DNA of 64,000 nucleotides. It comes from Bacillus thuringiensis (lineage in GTDB: Bacteria > Bacillota > Bacilli > Bacillales > Bacillaceae_G). Made by a program: the position numbers and the translations under genes. Below are positions 44,179 through 55,606 of this stretch, piece after piece. Location of the stretch: assembly GCF_022095615.2 (NCBI RefSeq), contig NZ_CP155559.1, forward strand, positions 4,989,501 through 5,053,500, in the 5' to 3' direction. The notes beneath the pieces were generated by a model. The model did no database searches. It saw only the letters and a list, made by a program, of their open reading frames with translations, and was not told where the DNA came from. Each line of letters opens with the position of its first letter. Position 1 is the first letter of the stretch.

Positions 44179-44547
44179 TTACGCCTCTACAGCAAGCTGA
44201 TCTCTCACCGCTTGACGAATCTCATCAATATCAAACGGTTTAGCAAAGTGCATTAAAGCTCCTAAATCTTTTGCTTCTTGGATCATATCAAGCTCTCCAT
44301 AAGCAGTCATTAAAATTACTTTAATACTCTCATCAATTTCCTTCACATGTTTTAAAATCTCTATACCATCCATACCTGGAATTTTCATATCTAACACTAC
44401 TAAATCTGGATTATCTTTTTTCACGATATCTAAAGCTTGAAATCCATTCGCTGCTTGGAATGTCTGATAACCTTCTTTTTGGAACACTTCATGTAATAAC
44501 ACACGAATGCCATATTGATCATCAACGATTAAAATTTTCCCTTCCAT
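44179..44547 (-). CDS. spo0F: Sporulation phosphorelay response regulator Spo0F
   Basis: Single-domain receiver that takes phosphate from sporulation kinases and passes it to Spo0B, 122 residues. The acidic pocket VDDQYG, the phosphorylated aspartate in [13 protein letters not shown] (about Asp54), TAYGE and the lysine in FAKPFD are intact. The start is the ATG at 44547; three upstream codons (TTG first) are open but less likely. A sigma-H promoter lies upstream. Confidence 0.97.
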   Translation of the reverse strand: MEGKILIVDDQYGIRVLLHEVFQKEGYQTFQAANGFQALDIVKKDNPDLVVLDMKIPGMDGIEILKHVKEIDESIKVILMTAYGELDMIQEAKDLGALMHFAKPFDIDEIRQAVRDQLAVEA

Positions 44548-44636
44548 AACTCCCAACCTTTCTGTGTAAATACAAGATTTAAAGCTTCTTATATCTTAAC
44601 GATTAATTTTCGCTATTCTTTGGCAAATTCCTTCCT

Positions 44637-44663
44637 ATTCTTTCTTATTTTACCGTTTCCTAT
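44637..44663 (-). promoter_or_regulatory. Sigma-H promoter of spo0F
   Basis: ATAGGAAAC (44655-44663), 11-base spacer, AAAGAAT (44637-44643) on the minus strand. This fits the sigma-H pattern RnAGGAwww-N11/12-RnnGAAT with one mismatch. spo0F of B. subtilis is also sigma-H dependent. Confidence 0.7.
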
Positions 44664-44684
44664 TTTGTTATGCTACCCTTCGAT

Positions 44685-44713
44685 TTCACCTTTCTGAAAA
44701 AATAAACTATAAT
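44685..44713 (+). promoter_or_regulatory. Proposed ywjG promoter
   Basis: TTCACC (44685-44690), 17-base spacer, TATAAT (44708-44713), 36 bases before the start codon. Confidence 0.55.
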
Positions 44714-44749
44714 GAAAGCCGGTAAACACGTACGAAAGGGAGTAACATT

Positions 44750-45274
44750 ATGTTAAAAATTTTTTCAACTCAATTAAGTGGTTATTTCTCCAGAGTTTCT
44801 CAAAAAGAAGAAACGAATATAGAAGATAGCGCCCGTCTACTTGCTCAAGCATTAGTTGGCGACGGTTTTATTTATTTACATGGTACAAATGAAATGGAGG
44901 GCGTTGTTGCTGAAGCATTATTCGGTGCTGAACCAATGAAGCAAGCAAAACGATTATTGGAAAATGGTAAAGAAGTAGAAGTAACTTCTGCAGATCGTGT
45001 ACTTCTTATTAGCCGTTTTTCAACAGATGAAGAAGTTGTAGCAATGGCAAAAAAACTTCAAGCAGATGGACACCCTATTGTCGGCATCTCTGCTATTCAA
45101 GAAGGTACTGAATCACTGGAACAATATACAGATGTACATATTGATACAAAGCTGTTAAAAGGCCTTATTCCAGACGATGAAGGCAATCGCTATGGATTTC
45201 CAAGTTTAATGATAGCTTTATTTGCATATCATGGGATCAAATTTACAATCGATGAAATGTTAAATGAATATTAA
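44750..45274 (+). CDS. ywjG: YwjG-like protein (DUF2529)
   Basis: A 174-residue protein of the DUF2529 family, found divergent from spo0F and convergent with pyrG in Bacillus. The middle (about residues 40-115) has an alternating strand-helix pattern, with GDGFIYLHGTNEMEG and VLLISRFSTDEEVVAMAKKL resembling a SIS-like sugar-phosphate fold. Function unknown. AAAGGGAG lies seven bases before the ATG. Confidence 0.85.
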   Translation: MLKIFSTQLSGYFSRVSQKEETNIEDSARLLAQALVGDGFIYLHGTNEMEGVVAEALFGAEPMKQAKRLLENGKEVEVTSADRVLLISRFSTDEEVVAMAKKLQADGHPIVGISAIQEGTESLEQYTDVHIDTKLLKGLIPDDEGNRYGFPSLMIALFAYHGIKFTIDEMLNEY

Positions 45275-45303
45275 AAAAAGCGCCCTATTTCAGGCGCTTT
45301 TTT

Positions 45304-45304
<1 letters not shown>
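45274..45304. terminator. Bidirectional terminator between ywjG and pyrG
   Basis: Perfect 11-bp stem AAAAAAGCGCC / GGCGCTTTTTT with an 8-base loop and T runs on both strands. Confidence 0.95.
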
Positions 45305-46944
<1,640 letters not shown>

Positions 46945-47030
46945 TCACCGTTGCAAAGCGCAACGTATGTAGATAACACTGTATCCATCTTATTGTTAGA
47001 CTCTTTTTATTTTCTAAACAAAAAACAAAA

Positions 47031-47083
47031 AAGAAAATTGCTCCCCTCATCACATAAAGTAATAAGTAGGGAGCAATTTTCTT
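47031..47083 (-). terminator. pyrG leader attenuator
   Basis: Perfect 15-bp stem (AAGAAAATTGCTCCC on the plus strand with GGGAGCAATTTTCTT) and a 23-base loop, then TTTTTTGTTTTTTG on the minus strand. The 5' arm in the RNA includes GCUCCCU, the pairing target for 5' poly-G in the known pyrG mechanism. Confidence 0.88.
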
Positions 47084-47123
47084 TTATATTTACACTTTAA
47101 AAGTATTATCGTCCTTTTTTAAA

Positions 47124-47165
47124 GAGCCCAAAAATGATTCTACATGGACGATAATGAAAAGTCAA
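47124..47165 (-). promoter_or_regulatory. pyrG promoter and GGGCTC start site
   Basis: TTGACT (47160-47165), 17-base spacer, TAGAAT (47137-47142), then seven bases to GGGCTC (47124-47129) on the minus strand. The predicted transcript begins GGGCUC, the sequence at which extra G residues are added when CTP is low in B. subtilis. The -35 ends four bases after the rpoE stop. Confidence 0.88.
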
Positions 47166-47168
47166 GAA

Positions 47169-47696
47169 CTACAGTTCTTCCTCTTCTTCTTCTTCAGTTT
47201 CATCGTACTCAAGTTCTTCTTCGGCGAAGTCATCGTCATCATCTTCATCTAAATCATCAAGATCATCGTCATCTCCGTCTTCTTCTTCAAGAACCTTGTC
47301 CAAATCTTCTACCTCTTCTTCTTCAGTTGCGTCTGCATCGTCGAAGTCTTCATCTTCTTCAATGTATTCGTCAAAACCGTCTTCTTCAACTTTACGTTTC
47401 TTCTTCGGTTTTGGCTGAGGTAAGATTTCTTCATCAATTTGCTCATATGGGTACCAGCTGCGTAGCCCCCAACGATTTTCTCCTAAATTAATGAAACGTC
47501 CATCGATGTTTAAATCTGTATAAAATTGTGCGAGTTTCGCATTAACTTGCTCTTGAGATAGTCCCAGCACTTGAGCGATTTCTCGAACCAACTCGTTGAA
47601 TGTCGTTGCTTGTCTTTTATCCCCTAAAACGCTATGTACAACTTCAATCATTGAACATTCTTTTAGCTCTTCTGGTGAATATTGCTTAAAATTCAC
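47169..47696 (-). CDS. rpoE: RNA polymerase delta subunit
   Basis: Gram-positive accessory RNA polymerase subunit that speeds recycling and raises sensitivity to the initiating NTP, 175 residues. The N-terminal winged-helix domain (about 10-85) ends at [12 protein letters not shown], and the C-terminal half is an acidic disordered tail of Asp/Glu runs, as in the family. Located upstream of pyrG as in B. subtilis. Confidence 0.96.
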   Translation of the reverse strand: MNFKQYSPEELKECSMIEVVHSVLGDKRQATTFNELVREIAQVLGLSQEQVNAKLAQFYTDLNIDGRFINLGENRWGLRSWYPYEQIDEEILPQPKPKKKRKVEEDGFDEYIEEDEDFDDADATEEEEVEDLDKVLEEEDGDDDDLDDLDEDDDDDFAEEELEYDETEEEEEEEL

Positions 47697-47850
47697 TTAT
47701 GCGGCACTTCCTTTCTTCAAATATAACCTTATATATAACGGTCTGCTTAAAAAAATCCATACTATTCATTATAAACAAAAGTCGCACAAATATGCTACAA
47801 AAAAAACGGGAAACTTTAATATGGTAATAAAATTATAATTTGTCTATTCC

Positions 47851-48480
47851 TTATTTCGGAAACATATGTGCTCCTTGCAATACATACCTAATTTGCATTT
47901 CTGTATATTCTTCAAGCGTATACAGTTTTTGCAGGGCCCAACGTCTAAATCCCCACATTTGTCCTTGTATGAAAATGTTATGTGCAAGAAGCTGTATCTC
48001 TTTTTTATTTAATGTAAATGTCCCATTTGCTGTACACTGCTCTAAAATATTCTCAAACATCCCGACCATTTGAAACTCTTTTTCTAATACATATGGGAGT
48101 GATTCTTTCGGTAAAAAACGTACCTCTTGATACATAATTAATACTTCCTCTTGCAATTCATCCATCACTTTAAAATAATTCGTTATCGCTATCTTTAAAC
48201 TTTCTATACTCCCCTTCTCTGTACACACTACTTCCTCTAATCTTTCTTTTACATGTTCATAAATACTATCACAAACTAAATATAAAACATCATCTTTTGT
48301 ACGAATGTACTCATAAAGTGTTCCAATACTAAACCCAGCCGCCTTCGCAATCTCTCTCGTTGTTGTACGTGGGAACCCTTTTTGCTTAAACAATTGCACC
48401 GCACCTTTAATCATTTGTTCACGTCTTAACGCAACTAATTTTTCATCTTTCACGGACGCATGTACATTATGTTTAACCAT
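47851..48480 (-). CDS. TetR/AcrR family transcriptional regulator
   Basis: A 209-residue regulator. N-terminal helix-turn-helix at about 25-65 (MIKGAVQLFKQKGFPRTTTR, then IAKAAGFSIGTLYEYIRTKDDVL) and a ligand-binding domain of TetR_C type. The start is ATG at 48480, eight bases after AGAGG. It is the last gene of the beta-oxidation cluster, after a hairpin at 48516. I infer it senses acyl-CoA and controls the cluster, perhaps through the palindrome at 53022; FadR of B. subtilis is from the same superfamily. Confidence 0.88.
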   Translation of the reverse strand: MVKHNVHASVKDEKLVALRREQMIKGAVQLFKQKGFPRTTTREIAKAAGFSIGTLYEYIRTKDDVLYLVCDSIYEHVKERLEEVVCTEKGSIESLKIAITNYFKVMDELQEEVLIMYQEVRFLPKESLPYVLEKEFQMVGMFENILEQCTANGTFTLNKKEIQLLAHNIFIQGQMWGFRRWALQKLYTLEEYTEMQIRYVLQGAHMFPK

Positions 48481-48515
48481 CCCCTTCACCTCTCTCTATT
48501 ATTTTTTGGAAGGAA

Positions 48516-48541
48516 AAAGCGTAGGAAAATACCTACGCTTT
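48516..48541 (-). terminator. Terminator between acdA and the TetR gene
   Basis: Perfect 10-bp stem AAAGCGTAGG / CCTACGCTTT with a 6-base loop, then TTTTTCC on the minus strand. It may leave the TetR gene to partial read-through. Confidence 0.85.
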
Positions 48542-48546
48542 CGTTC

Positions 48547-49686
48547 CTACTTCGTTAACATACGAGAAATTACAAGCCTTTGAATCTCTTGTGTTCCCTC
48601 ATATATTTGTGTAATCTTTGCATCGCGCATATAACGCTCTACTGGATAATCTTTCGTATAACCGTAACCACCAAATACTTGTACTGCTTCAGTTGTCACC
48701 TTCATCGCTGTATCGCCTGCAAATACTTTTGACATCGCTGACTCTTTCCCATACGGAAGCCCTTCCGATTCAAGCCAAGCCGCTTGGTATGTTAGAAGAC
48801 GCGCCGCCTCCACATCCGTTGCCATATCTGCAAGTTTAAAGCCAATTCCTTGCTGCGCCGCAATTGGCTTCCCAAACTGATGACGCTCTCTTGCATATTC
48901 TACAGAAGCATCTAAAGCCCCTTGCGCAATACCGACTGCTTGCGCGGCAATACCATTACGGCCGCCATCTAATGTTTGCATCGCAACTTTAAATCCTTGG
49001 CCCTCTTCCCCGATTAGGTTCTCTACAGGAATACGGCAATCTTCGAACATAATTTCAGTTGTTGGTGAAGAGCGAATCCCTAACTTGCTTTCCTTCTTCC
49101 CAACTGAAAATCCTGGTGTATCACTTTCCACAATAAACGCGCTCGTACCACGCTGCTTCGATTCGGGATCAGTTAATGCAAAAACAACATAAATATCAGC
49201 AATACCGCCATTTGTAATAAAGATTTTCGATCCATTTAAAATGTAATGGTCTCCATCTCGTTTCGCAGTTGTCCTCATTCCGCCAGCATCTGAACCAGAA
49301 CTTGGCTCCGTTAAACCGTATGCGCCAATTTTCGTTCCTTCTGCCATCGGTCGTAAAAACTTTTGCTTTTGTTCTTCCGTTCCAAATTTAAAAATTGGCC
49401 AACCAGCAAGTGAAGTGTGTGCAGACAGCGTTACACCCGTTGAAGCACAAACACGAGATAATTCTTCGATAGCAATTACATACGCTAAGTAATCGCTTCC
49501 AATTCCACCGTATTCCTCAGGCCACGGAATACCGGTTAAACCAAGCTCTGCCATTTGATCGAATAAAGCGCGATCAAATCTCTCTTCTTCATCACGCTCA
49601 GCTGCCGTCGGTGCTACTTCGTTCTTAGCAAAATCCCGAACCATTTTTCTTATCATTTCATGTTCTTCTGATAGTTTAAAATGCAT
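48547..49686 (-). CDS. acdA: Acyl-CoA dehydrogenase
   Basis: FAD enzyme for the first step of beta-oxidation, 379 residues. The two family signatures are [16 protein letters not shown] (FAD/substrate) and [20 protein letters not shown], and the catalytic glutamate is in [11 protein letters not shown]. It overlaps no neighbour but follows the paralog at 50838 by 21 bases. B. subtilis acdA lies in the same place, next to rpoE and fadF. Confidence 0.94.
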   Translation of the reverse strand: MHFKLSEEHEMIRKMVRDFAKNEVAPTAAERDEEERFDRALFDQMAELGLTGIPWPEEYGGIGSDYLAYVIAIEELSRVCASTGVTLSAHTSLAGWPIFKFGTEEQKQKFLRPMAEGTKIGAYGLTEPSSGSDAGGMRTTAKRDGDHYILNGSKIFITNGGIADIYVVFALTDPESKQRGTSAFIVESDTPGFSVGKKESKLGIRSSPTTEIMFEDCRIPVENLIGEEGQGFKVAMQTLDGGRNGIAAQAVGIAQGALDASVEYARERHQFGKPIAAQQGIGFKLADMATDVEAARLLTYQAAWLESEGLPYGKESAMSKVFAGDTAMKVTTEAVQVFGGYGYTKDYPVERYMRDAKITQIYEGTQEIQRLVISRMLTK

Positions 49687-49707
49687 TCCCGTCTCCCCCT
49701 TGTCCTT

Positions 49708-50838
49708 TTATAAAGCTCGACTAATAACAAGTTTCTGTATCTCACTCGTTCCTTCATATATTTGCGTGATTTTCGCATCACGGAAAAATCGTTCTACTGG
49801 ATAGTCTTTCGTATAACCGTAACCACCAAATACTTGCACCGCTTCAATCGCAACTTCAACAGCCGTCTTAGAAGCGAATAATTTCGCAATAGAAGCTTCT
49901 TTGCCGCATGGTAATCCTTGCGCTCTTAGCGATGCCGCTCTGTATACAAGTAATCGCGCTGCTTCTACGCTAGTCGCCATATCTGCAAGTTTGAAGCCGA
50001 TTCCTTGCTGCGCCGCAATTGGCTTACCGAATTGCTCACGCTCTTTCGCATAATCAATCGCACATGCAAGCGCCGCTTCCGCAATTCCTAATGCCTGCGC
50101 TCCGATTCCAATTCGTCCAACATCTAAATTCGCCATTGCCACTTTAAATCCTTGTCCTTCTTCACCAAGTAAATTCTCGGCCGGCACTTTCATATCTTCA
50201 AACGTAAGTTGTACCGTGCGAGAACCAAGAAGTCCCATTTTATGCTCATCTTTGCCGATAATTAAGCCCGGTGTATCTTTCTCTACTATAAATGCAGAAA
50301 TCCCACTTTTTCCTGCCTCTGGATTTGTAGAAGCGAATACAATGTATGTACTTGCTTCGCCGCCATTTGTAATAAATACTTTCGACCCATTAATAATGTA
50401 GTGATCGCCCTTTTTTACAGCTCTTGATTTCAAACTCCCTGCATCTGATCCTGCGTTCGGTTCTGTTAGAGCAAATGCACCTAAATACTCACCAGTCGCC
50501 AATTTAGAAACATATTTCTGCTTCTGTTCTTCTGTTCCGAAATATAAAATCGGATTCATTCCAACTGACGTATGTACAGCTAAAATTACACCAACAGTTG
50601 CACTTACCTTTGAAATTTCCTCAATTGCTAAAATGTAAGAAATAAAATCCATTTCTGCACCACCGTATTTTGCAGGTGCTGGAATTCCCATTAACCCAAG
50701 CTCACCCATCTTCTGCAAAATCTCTTTTGGGAACACCCCTTGTTCCATACTAGGAACAAAGGGTGCTATCTCCTTCTGTGCAAAATCCCGAACCATTTTC
50801 CTCATCATTTGCTGCTCTTCATTAAAACGAAAGTTCAT
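49708..50838 (-). CDS. mmgC: Acyl-CoA dehydrogenase (MmgC-like)
   Basis: Second acyl-CoA dehydrogenase, 376 residues, with the same signatures: [20 protein letters not shown] and [18 protein letters not shown]. The start is ATG at 50838, eight bases after GGAGG; the ORF extends five codons further without support. It is clearly paralogous to the following gene. The two enzymes probably differ in chain-length preference, which the sequence alone does not show. Confidence 0.92.
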   Translation of the reverse strand: MNFRFNEEQQMMRKMVRDFAQKEIAPFVPSMEQGVFPKEILQKMGELGLMGIPAPAKYGGAEMDFISYILAIEEISKVSATVGVILAVHTSVGMNPILYFGTEEQKQKYVSKLATGEYLGAFALTEPNAGSDAGSLKSRAVKKGDHYIINGSKVFITNGGEASTYIVFASTNPEAGKSGISAFIVEKDTPGLIIGKDEHKMGLLGSRTVQLTFEDMKVPAENLLGEEGQGFKVAMANLDVGRIGIGAQALGIAEAALACAIDYAKEREQFGKPIAAQQGIGFKLADMATSVEAARLLVYRAASLRAQGLPCGKEASIAKLFASKTAVEVAIEAVQVFGGYGYTKDYPVERFFRDAKITQIYEGTSEIQKLVISRAL

Positions 50839-50910
50839 ATACTCCGCCTCCATTTGCTATATATCCTTTTAATAATTTGGTAAGACCACTATTTTGTAAC
50901 AAAGGGGAAT

Positions 50911-51762
50911 TTATTCGTAAACGTAGAAACCACGACCTGTTTTACGTCCTAACCATCCTGCATTTACGTACTTACGTAGTAATGGACATGGGCGATATTT
51001 ACTATCACCTAATCCTTCATGCAACACTTCCATAATGTATAAACATGTATCTAAACCGATAAAATCAGCTAGCGTAAGTGGGCCCATCGGATGATTCATA
51101 CCGAGTTTCATTACTTCATCAATCGCTTCTTTCGTCGCTACACCTTCATATAACGTATAGATTGCCTCGTTAATCATCGGTAATAAAATACGGTTCGATA
51201 CAAACCCTGGGAAATCATTTACTTCAACTGGTACTTTCCCAATTTTCTTCGTAATATCTTCAATCGTTTCATATACCGCATCATCTGTAGCCAAACCACG
51301 AATAATTTCAACAAGCTTCATAACTGGAACGGGATTCATAAAGTGCATACCGATTACTTTTTCTGGACGCTTCGTTACCGCTGCAATTTCTGTAATTGGC
51401 AGAGATGACGTATTTGTCGCTAAAATTGCGTGTTCTGGAGCAATTTCATCTAGATTCGCAAAGATTTTCTTTTTAATATCCATTTTCTCAACAGCTGCTT
51501 CAATAATAAGATCCGCTTCCTTCACACAATCTAAATCAAGCGTTACTGTAAGACGATTTAAAGTTGCTTCTTTCTCTTCTTCCTTCATACGTCCTTTTTC
51601 TACTTGGCGCGCTAAGTTTTTCGTAATGATAGCCAATCCTCTATCTAATTGCTCTTGTTTTAAATCTTGTACCTTCACATCATATCCTGCCATTGCACAT
51701 ACTTGCGCAATTCCCGATCCCATTTGTCCCGCACCAATTACAACGATTTTTTGTACACCCAT
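50911..51762 (-). CDS. mmgB: 3-hydroxybutyryl-CoA dehydrogenase
   Basis: NAD-dependent oxidation of 3-hydroxyacyl-CoA, 283 residues. N-terminal Rossmann motif [20 protein letters not shown], the catalytic histidine in [16 protein letters not shown], and the C-terminal domain [14 protein letters not shown] with [15 protein letters not shown]. Placed between thiolase and acyl-CoA dehydrogenase genes, giving a complete oxidation set except for an enoyl-CoA hydratase. Confidence 0.94.
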   Translation of the reverse strand: MGVQKIVVIGAGQMGSGIAQVCAMAGYDVKVQDLKQEQLDRGLAIITKNLARQVEKGRMKEEEKEATLNRLTVTLDLDCVKEADLIIEAAVEKMDIKKKIFANLDEIAPEHAILATNTSSLPITEIAAVTKRPEKVIGMHFMNPVPVMKLVEIIRGLATDDAVYETIEDITKKIGKVPVEVNDFPGFVSNRILLPMINEAIYTLYEGVATKEAIDEVMKLGMNHPMGPLTLADFIGLDTCLYIMEVLHEGLGDSKYRPCPLLRKYVNAGWLGRKTGRGFYVYE

Positions 51763-51811
51763 TTTTTCTTCCCCCTTAATTTTTAATAAACTATATACCT
51801 TCTAATCTTAA

Positions 51812-52993
51812 TTAGTGAACTTCAATCATCACTGCATCGCCTTGGCCACCACCGCTACAAATCGAAGCAATTCCAATTCCGCCGCCGCGCTGCTTCAGTG
51901 CATGGATAAGTGTAACGATAATACGCGCTCCACTCGCTCCAATCGGATGTCCCATCGCCACTGCGCCGCCATTTACATTCAATTTGTCTGGGTCAATTCC
52001 TGCAATCTCTGTACTTGCAATTGCTACCGCTGCGAATGCTTCATTAATCTCGAATAAATCAATATCTTCAATTGTCTTGCCTGTTTTTTTCAACAATTCG
52101 TTAATTGCATAACCTGGCGTTCTTGGGAAATCTTTAGACTCCACTGCAATTGCTGTATGTGCCAAAATTGTCGCTAATGGCTTTCTTCCTTCTTGCTTCG
52201 CTCTGTCTTCGCTCATTAGTACAAGCGCAGCACCACCATCGTTTAGTCCTGGTGCATTTCCCGCTGTCACTGCTGACGTCTTATCAAATACAGGTTTTAA
52301 TTTCGCTAATTTTTCAATCGTTGTATCTTCACGTGGCGCCTCATCTTTTGCAACGACAATTGGATCGCCTTTTCTTTGCGGAATCGTTACTGGCACGATT
52401 TCCTCTTCAAAACGTCCTTCTTTATGCGCGGAAACCGCACGTTGATGGCTACGATATGCCCATTCATCTTGCGCTTCGCGAGAGATTCCATCTTCCTTCG
52501 CAACTTCTCCCCCATAAACACCCATGTGTATACCTGAAAATGCACATGTTAAACCGTCAGCAACGTTTAAATCAATCACTTCGTTGTTTCCCATTCTGTA
52601 TCCCCATCTTGCTCCGCGTAAAATGTAAGGACTGTTACTCATCGATTCCATACCACCAGCTACAATAAGTGATTGATCGCCAGTACGAATAATTTGATCC
52701 GCTAACGTAACCGCACGAAGCCCTGATGCACAAACTTTATTCACTGTTTCCGTCTGCACTTCCCAAGGAATTCCAGCAGCCCTCGCAGCTTGGCGTGATG
52801 GAATTTGTCCCTGTCCACCTTGGATAACTGTTCCGAATATAACTTCTTCCACATCATTAGCAGAAACGTTTGCTCTTTCAAGCGCTGCCTTAATTGCAAT
52901 TCCCCCAAGTTCTGTTGCTTTCACGTCTTTTAAAGATCCTCCAAATTTCCCAACCGGTGTTCTTGCAGCACTTAAAATAACTGTTTTACTCAT
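51812..52993 (-). CDS. mmgA: Acetyl-CoA acetyltransferase (thiolase)
   Basis: Thiolase of 393 residues from the ATG at 52993 (GGGGGAA six bases before), beginning [17 protein letters not shown]. The acyl-binding cysteine is in [12 protein letters not shown], and the C-terminal catalytic residues in [17 protein letters not shown] and CSGGGQGDA. The open frame extends 34 codons upstream through a palindrome, but without a usable signal. A TetR-type palindrome lies in its leader. Confidence 0.94.
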   Translation of the reverse strand: MSKTVILSAARTPVGKFGGSLKDVKATELGGIAIKAALERANVSANDVEEVIFGTVIQGGQGQIPSRQAARAAGIPWEVQTETVNKVCASGLRAVTLADQIIRTGDQSLIVAGGMESMSNSPYILRGARWGYRMGNNEVIDLNVADGLTCAFSGIHMGVYGGEVAKEDGISREAQDEWAYRSHQRAVSAHKEGRFEEEIVPVTIPQRKGDPIVVAKDEAPREDTTIEKLAKLKPVFDKTSAVTAGNAPGLNDGGAALVLMSEDRAKQEGRKPLATILAHTAIAVESKDFPRTPGYAINELLKKTGKTIEDIDLFEINEAFAAVAIASTEIAGIDPDKLNVNGGAVAMGHPIGASGARIIVTLIHALKQRGGGIGIASICSGGGQGDAVMIEVH

Positions 52994-53021
52994 ATCTATT
53001 TCCCCCATCTCTTTTTTTAGC

Positions 53022-53039
53022 ACCGAGCGCTCGCTCGGT
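53022..53039. promoter_or_regulatory. TetR-type palindromic operator candidate
   Basis: Perfect 8+2+8 palindrome ACCGAGCG-CT-CGCTCGGT, 28 bases before the thiolase start. GC-rich in an AT-rich region and without a T run, so more like a protein-binding site than a terminator. Confidence 0.6.
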
Positions 53040-53054
53040 ATTGTTACGTTGAGA

Positions 53055-53077
53055 AGAGGTGCAATGGTTGCACCTCT
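53055..53077 (-). repeat. Hairpin after fadF
   Basis: Perfect 10-bp stem AGAGGTGCAA / TTGCACCTCT with a 3-base loop between fadF and thiolase. No T run on the minus strand; perhaps a processing or partial-attenuation hairpin. Confidence 0.65.
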
Positions 53078-53104
53078 CTCTAAAGTTGTATTCACGCTTG
53101 CAAA

Positions 53105-55216
53105 TTACATCGCTTCTTTCTTCTGTCCGATAACAGAGCGTTCTAAAATCTCTGTTACATCAAGAGTTTGAACCTTCTCTTCTACTTCTTTCGCTTTCGT
53201 CCCATCACTAATCATCGTTAAGCAATATGGACAACCTGTACCGATAATGGATGGTTGCACAGCTAGTGCTTGTTCTGTACGAGCAACGTTAATACGTGAA
53301 CCTGCTGTCTCTTCCATCCACATTAAGCCACCACCTGCGCCACAACACATTCCTGTTTCACGGTTTCGTGCCATTTCTACAAGATTCACACCAGGAATTG
53401 CTTTCAAAATATCGCGTGGCGCTTCGTATACTTCGTTGTATCTTCCTAAATAACAGGAATCATGGTACGTAACTGTTTCCTCAATAGCGTGAACAGGTTT
53501 CAAGCGTCCTTCTTTCACCCACTGAGCTAACAATTCTGTATGATGATAGACTTCTGCTTGCAAGCCAAAGTCTGGATACTCATTTTTAAATGTGTTATAA
53601 GCGTGAGGATCAATCGTAACGATTTTCTTCACTCCTGCTTTTTCAAATTCCTCAATATTCTTTGTCGCCATCTCTTGGAAGACAAATTCATTTCCAAGAC
53701 GTCGCGGTGTATCCCCAGAATTCTTTTCTTTATTACCAAGTATCGCGAATGAAATGCCTGCTTCGTTCATTAACTTCGCAAATGATATTGCAATCTTCTG
53801 ACTACGATTATCATATGATCCCATTGAACCAACCCAGAATAAATATTCGAACTCCTCGCCAGCTTTCGATTTTTCTTTTACAGTTGGAACCGTTACTTCA
53901 TCATCACCTTGGCGCCAAGTTTCACGCTCTTTACGATTCAGTCCCCACGGATTCCCTTGACGCTCGATGTTTGTCATCGCACGTTGCGCTTCCGCGTCCA
54001 TCTTTCCTTCTGTTAAAACGAGGTAGCGGCGTAAATCGATAATTTTGTCAACATGCTCATTCATAACCGGACACTGGTCTTCACAGTTACGACACGTTGT
54101 ACAAGCCCAAATCTCTTCCTCCGTAATAACATCTCCGATTAAACTCGGGTCGTAAGCTAGCGTTGTAGCCGCTGATTCTTGTTGCCCTTTCCCAGCTGCC
54201 ATCATCGCTAACTGATTTCCTTGCGTATTATTAAAAGCAACTACTGGAACCCACGGTGCTTTTGATGTCACTGCTGCTCCTTTATCAGTTAAATGATCGC
54301 GAAGTTTTAAAATTAAATCCATCGGCGATAACATTTTCCCTGTTCCTGTTGCCGGACACATATTTGTACAGCGACCACACTCTACGCAAGCGTATAAATC
54401 GATAAGCTGATTTTGTCTAAAGTCTTCGATTTTACCAACACCAAATGTTTCTTGCGTTTCATCTTCAAAGTCAATCTTTTCAAGCTTCCCTGGATTTGAA
54501 AGACGACCGAAGAAAACGTTAGCTGGTCCCGCAATTAAATGCGCGTGTTTTGATTGTGGAACATACACTAAAAACGTTAACAAAATTAGTAGATGCACCC
54601 ACCAAGAGAAGTAGAACACAGAAATGGCTACGGTTTCATTTATTCCCGAGAAAACGTAAGCGATTGCAGAAGCAATCGGTTCACTCCATGAAAGCTCCTC
54701 GCCGTGCCATATAATCCCCATCCCATTACCGAGTAGCACAGAAATCATTAAGCCACCGATAAAGATAAGAACAAGGCCTGATTTGAAATTACGTTTTAAA
54801 CGAACTAGCTTCTCAACATAACGTCTATGAAAAGCCCAAAAGACTGCAATTAAAATAACAAGTGTGACAATTTCCTGGAAGAATGTAAATGCAGGGTATA
54901 GTGGTCCAAGTGGAAGATGTGATCCTGGTGCGAGTCCTTTCCAAACGAAGTCAATTGCTCCAAATTGGACAAGAATAAATCCATAAAAGAACATAACGTG
55001 AATAATGCCGCTCTTCTTATCTTTCAGCAGCTTTTTCTGACCGAAAACATTGACCTTAAGAAGATCCCAACGCTCTTTAAAACGACGGTCAAATTCAATC
55101 TTTTTTCCTAACTGTATGTAGGCCATCCTCGTTCGTATAAGATACACAAACAAATATCCTGCATAAGCAATAACAGCAATGGCAGCCAGCCAATTCATGA
55201 TCAGTAAGTTATTCAT
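53105..55216 (-). CDS. fadF: FadF-type membrane Fe-S oxidoreductase
   Basis: A 703-residue protein with four to six N-terminal membrane helices (1-220) resembling a cytochrome-b/NarI-like part, then two 4Fe-4S motifs (CVECGRCTNMCPATGTGK and CTTCRNCEDQCPVMNEHVDK), then two CCG domains of the heterodisulfide-reductase type, with YHDSCYLGRYN and GMCCGAGGGLMWMEE. In B. subtilis the equivalent, FadF, is in the FadR regulon and is thought to pass electrons from acyl-CoA dehydrogenases or ETF to quinone. First gene of the cluster. Confidence 0.93.
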   Translation of the reverse strand: MNNLLIMNWLAAIAVIAYAGYLFVYLIRTRMAYIQLGKKIEFDRRFKERWDLLKVNVFGQKKLLKDKKSGIIHVMFFYGFILVQFGAIDFVWKGLAPGSHLPLGPLYPAFTFFQEIVTLVILIAVFWAFHRRYVEKLVRLKRNFKSGLVLIFIGGLMISVLLGNGMGIIWHGEELSWSEPIASAIAYVFSGINETVAISVFYFSWWVHLLILLTFLVYVPQSKHAHLIAGPANVFFGRLSNPGKLEKIDFEDETQETFGVGKIEDFRQNQLIDLYACVECGRCTNMCPATGTGKMLSPMDLILKLRDHLTDKGAAVTSKAPWVPVVAFNNTQGNQLAMMAAGKGQQESAATTLAYDPSLIGDVITEEEIWACTTCRNCEDQCPVMNEHVDKIIDLRRYLVLTEGKMDAEAQRAMTNIERQGNPWGLNRKERETWRQGDDEVTVPTVKEKSKAGEEFEYLFWVGSMGSYDNRSQKIAISFAKLMNEAGISFAILGNKEKNSGDTPRRLGNEFVFQEMATKNIEEFEKAGVKKIVTIDPHAYNTFKNEYPDFGLQAEVYHHTELLAQWVKEGRLKPVHAIEETVTYHDSCYLGRYNEVYEAPRDILKAIPGVNLVEMARNRETGMCCGAGGGLMWMEETAGSRINVARTEQALAVQPSIIGTGCPYCLTMISDGTKAKEVEEKVQTLDVTEILERSVIGQKKEAM

Positions 55217-55304
55217 TTTTATGCTACCCCTCTCTTTGTAAGCCCTCTTTCTTTTTTAGAATCTTCAAAAACATATAATTTTCTGAATTTTTTCCCCTAT
55301 CTTC

Positions 55305-55332
55305 ATTATATAATGAGTGAGCATTCAGTCAA
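55305..55332 (-). promoter_or_regulatory. Proposed fadF promoter
   Basis: TTGACT (55327-55332), 16-base spacer, TATAAT (55305-55310) on the minus strand, about 90 bases before the fadF start. A FadR-like palindrome fills the spacer. Confidence 0.78.
55314..55331. promoter_or_regulatory. FadR-like operator in the fadF promoter
   Basis: TGAGTGAGCATTCAGTCA matches the B. subtilis FadR consensus TGAATGAMTANTCATTCA at 14 of 18 positions. It occupies the promoter spacer, as expected for repression relieved by long-chain acyl-CoA. Confidence 0.68.
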
Positions 55333-55392
55333 CAGTTTTTTGTTATACAACAACATATTTTTTCATAAAGCTGTTTATTTCGGTGAAACTAT

Positions 55393-55560
55393 AAAGTGAA
55401 ACTTTAATCAGTAGGGGTGGTTCATCCCCCACTGATTATTAGTTGAACCAATCGGGCTTTTACGGGCAGTTAATTTCCAAACTAACTTCTATTTATTCAT
55501 CAATTTTTGAAGTAGGAAGTTTACTGCCCGTTAAAGCGGGGTAAAGTGAAACTTTAATCA
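55393..55560. repeat. bcr1-like structured repeat
   Basis: An element of about 168 bases bounded by identical 18-base direct repeats, AAAGTGAAACTTTAATCA at 55393-55410 and 55543-55560. Inside are a hairpin AGTAGGGG / CCCCCACT and a long one, ACGGGCAGTTAATTTCC / GGAAGTTTACTGCCCGT, enclosing CTAACTTC / GAAGTAG. It resembles the bcr1 repeat of the B. cereus group as I recall it. It fills most of the 390-base gap between fadF and cls. Confidence 0.7.
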
Positions 55561-55606
55561 ACCGGCAAAGTGAAGGTGAAAAGAATGCAAAGGAGGGAAT
55601 TCACTC

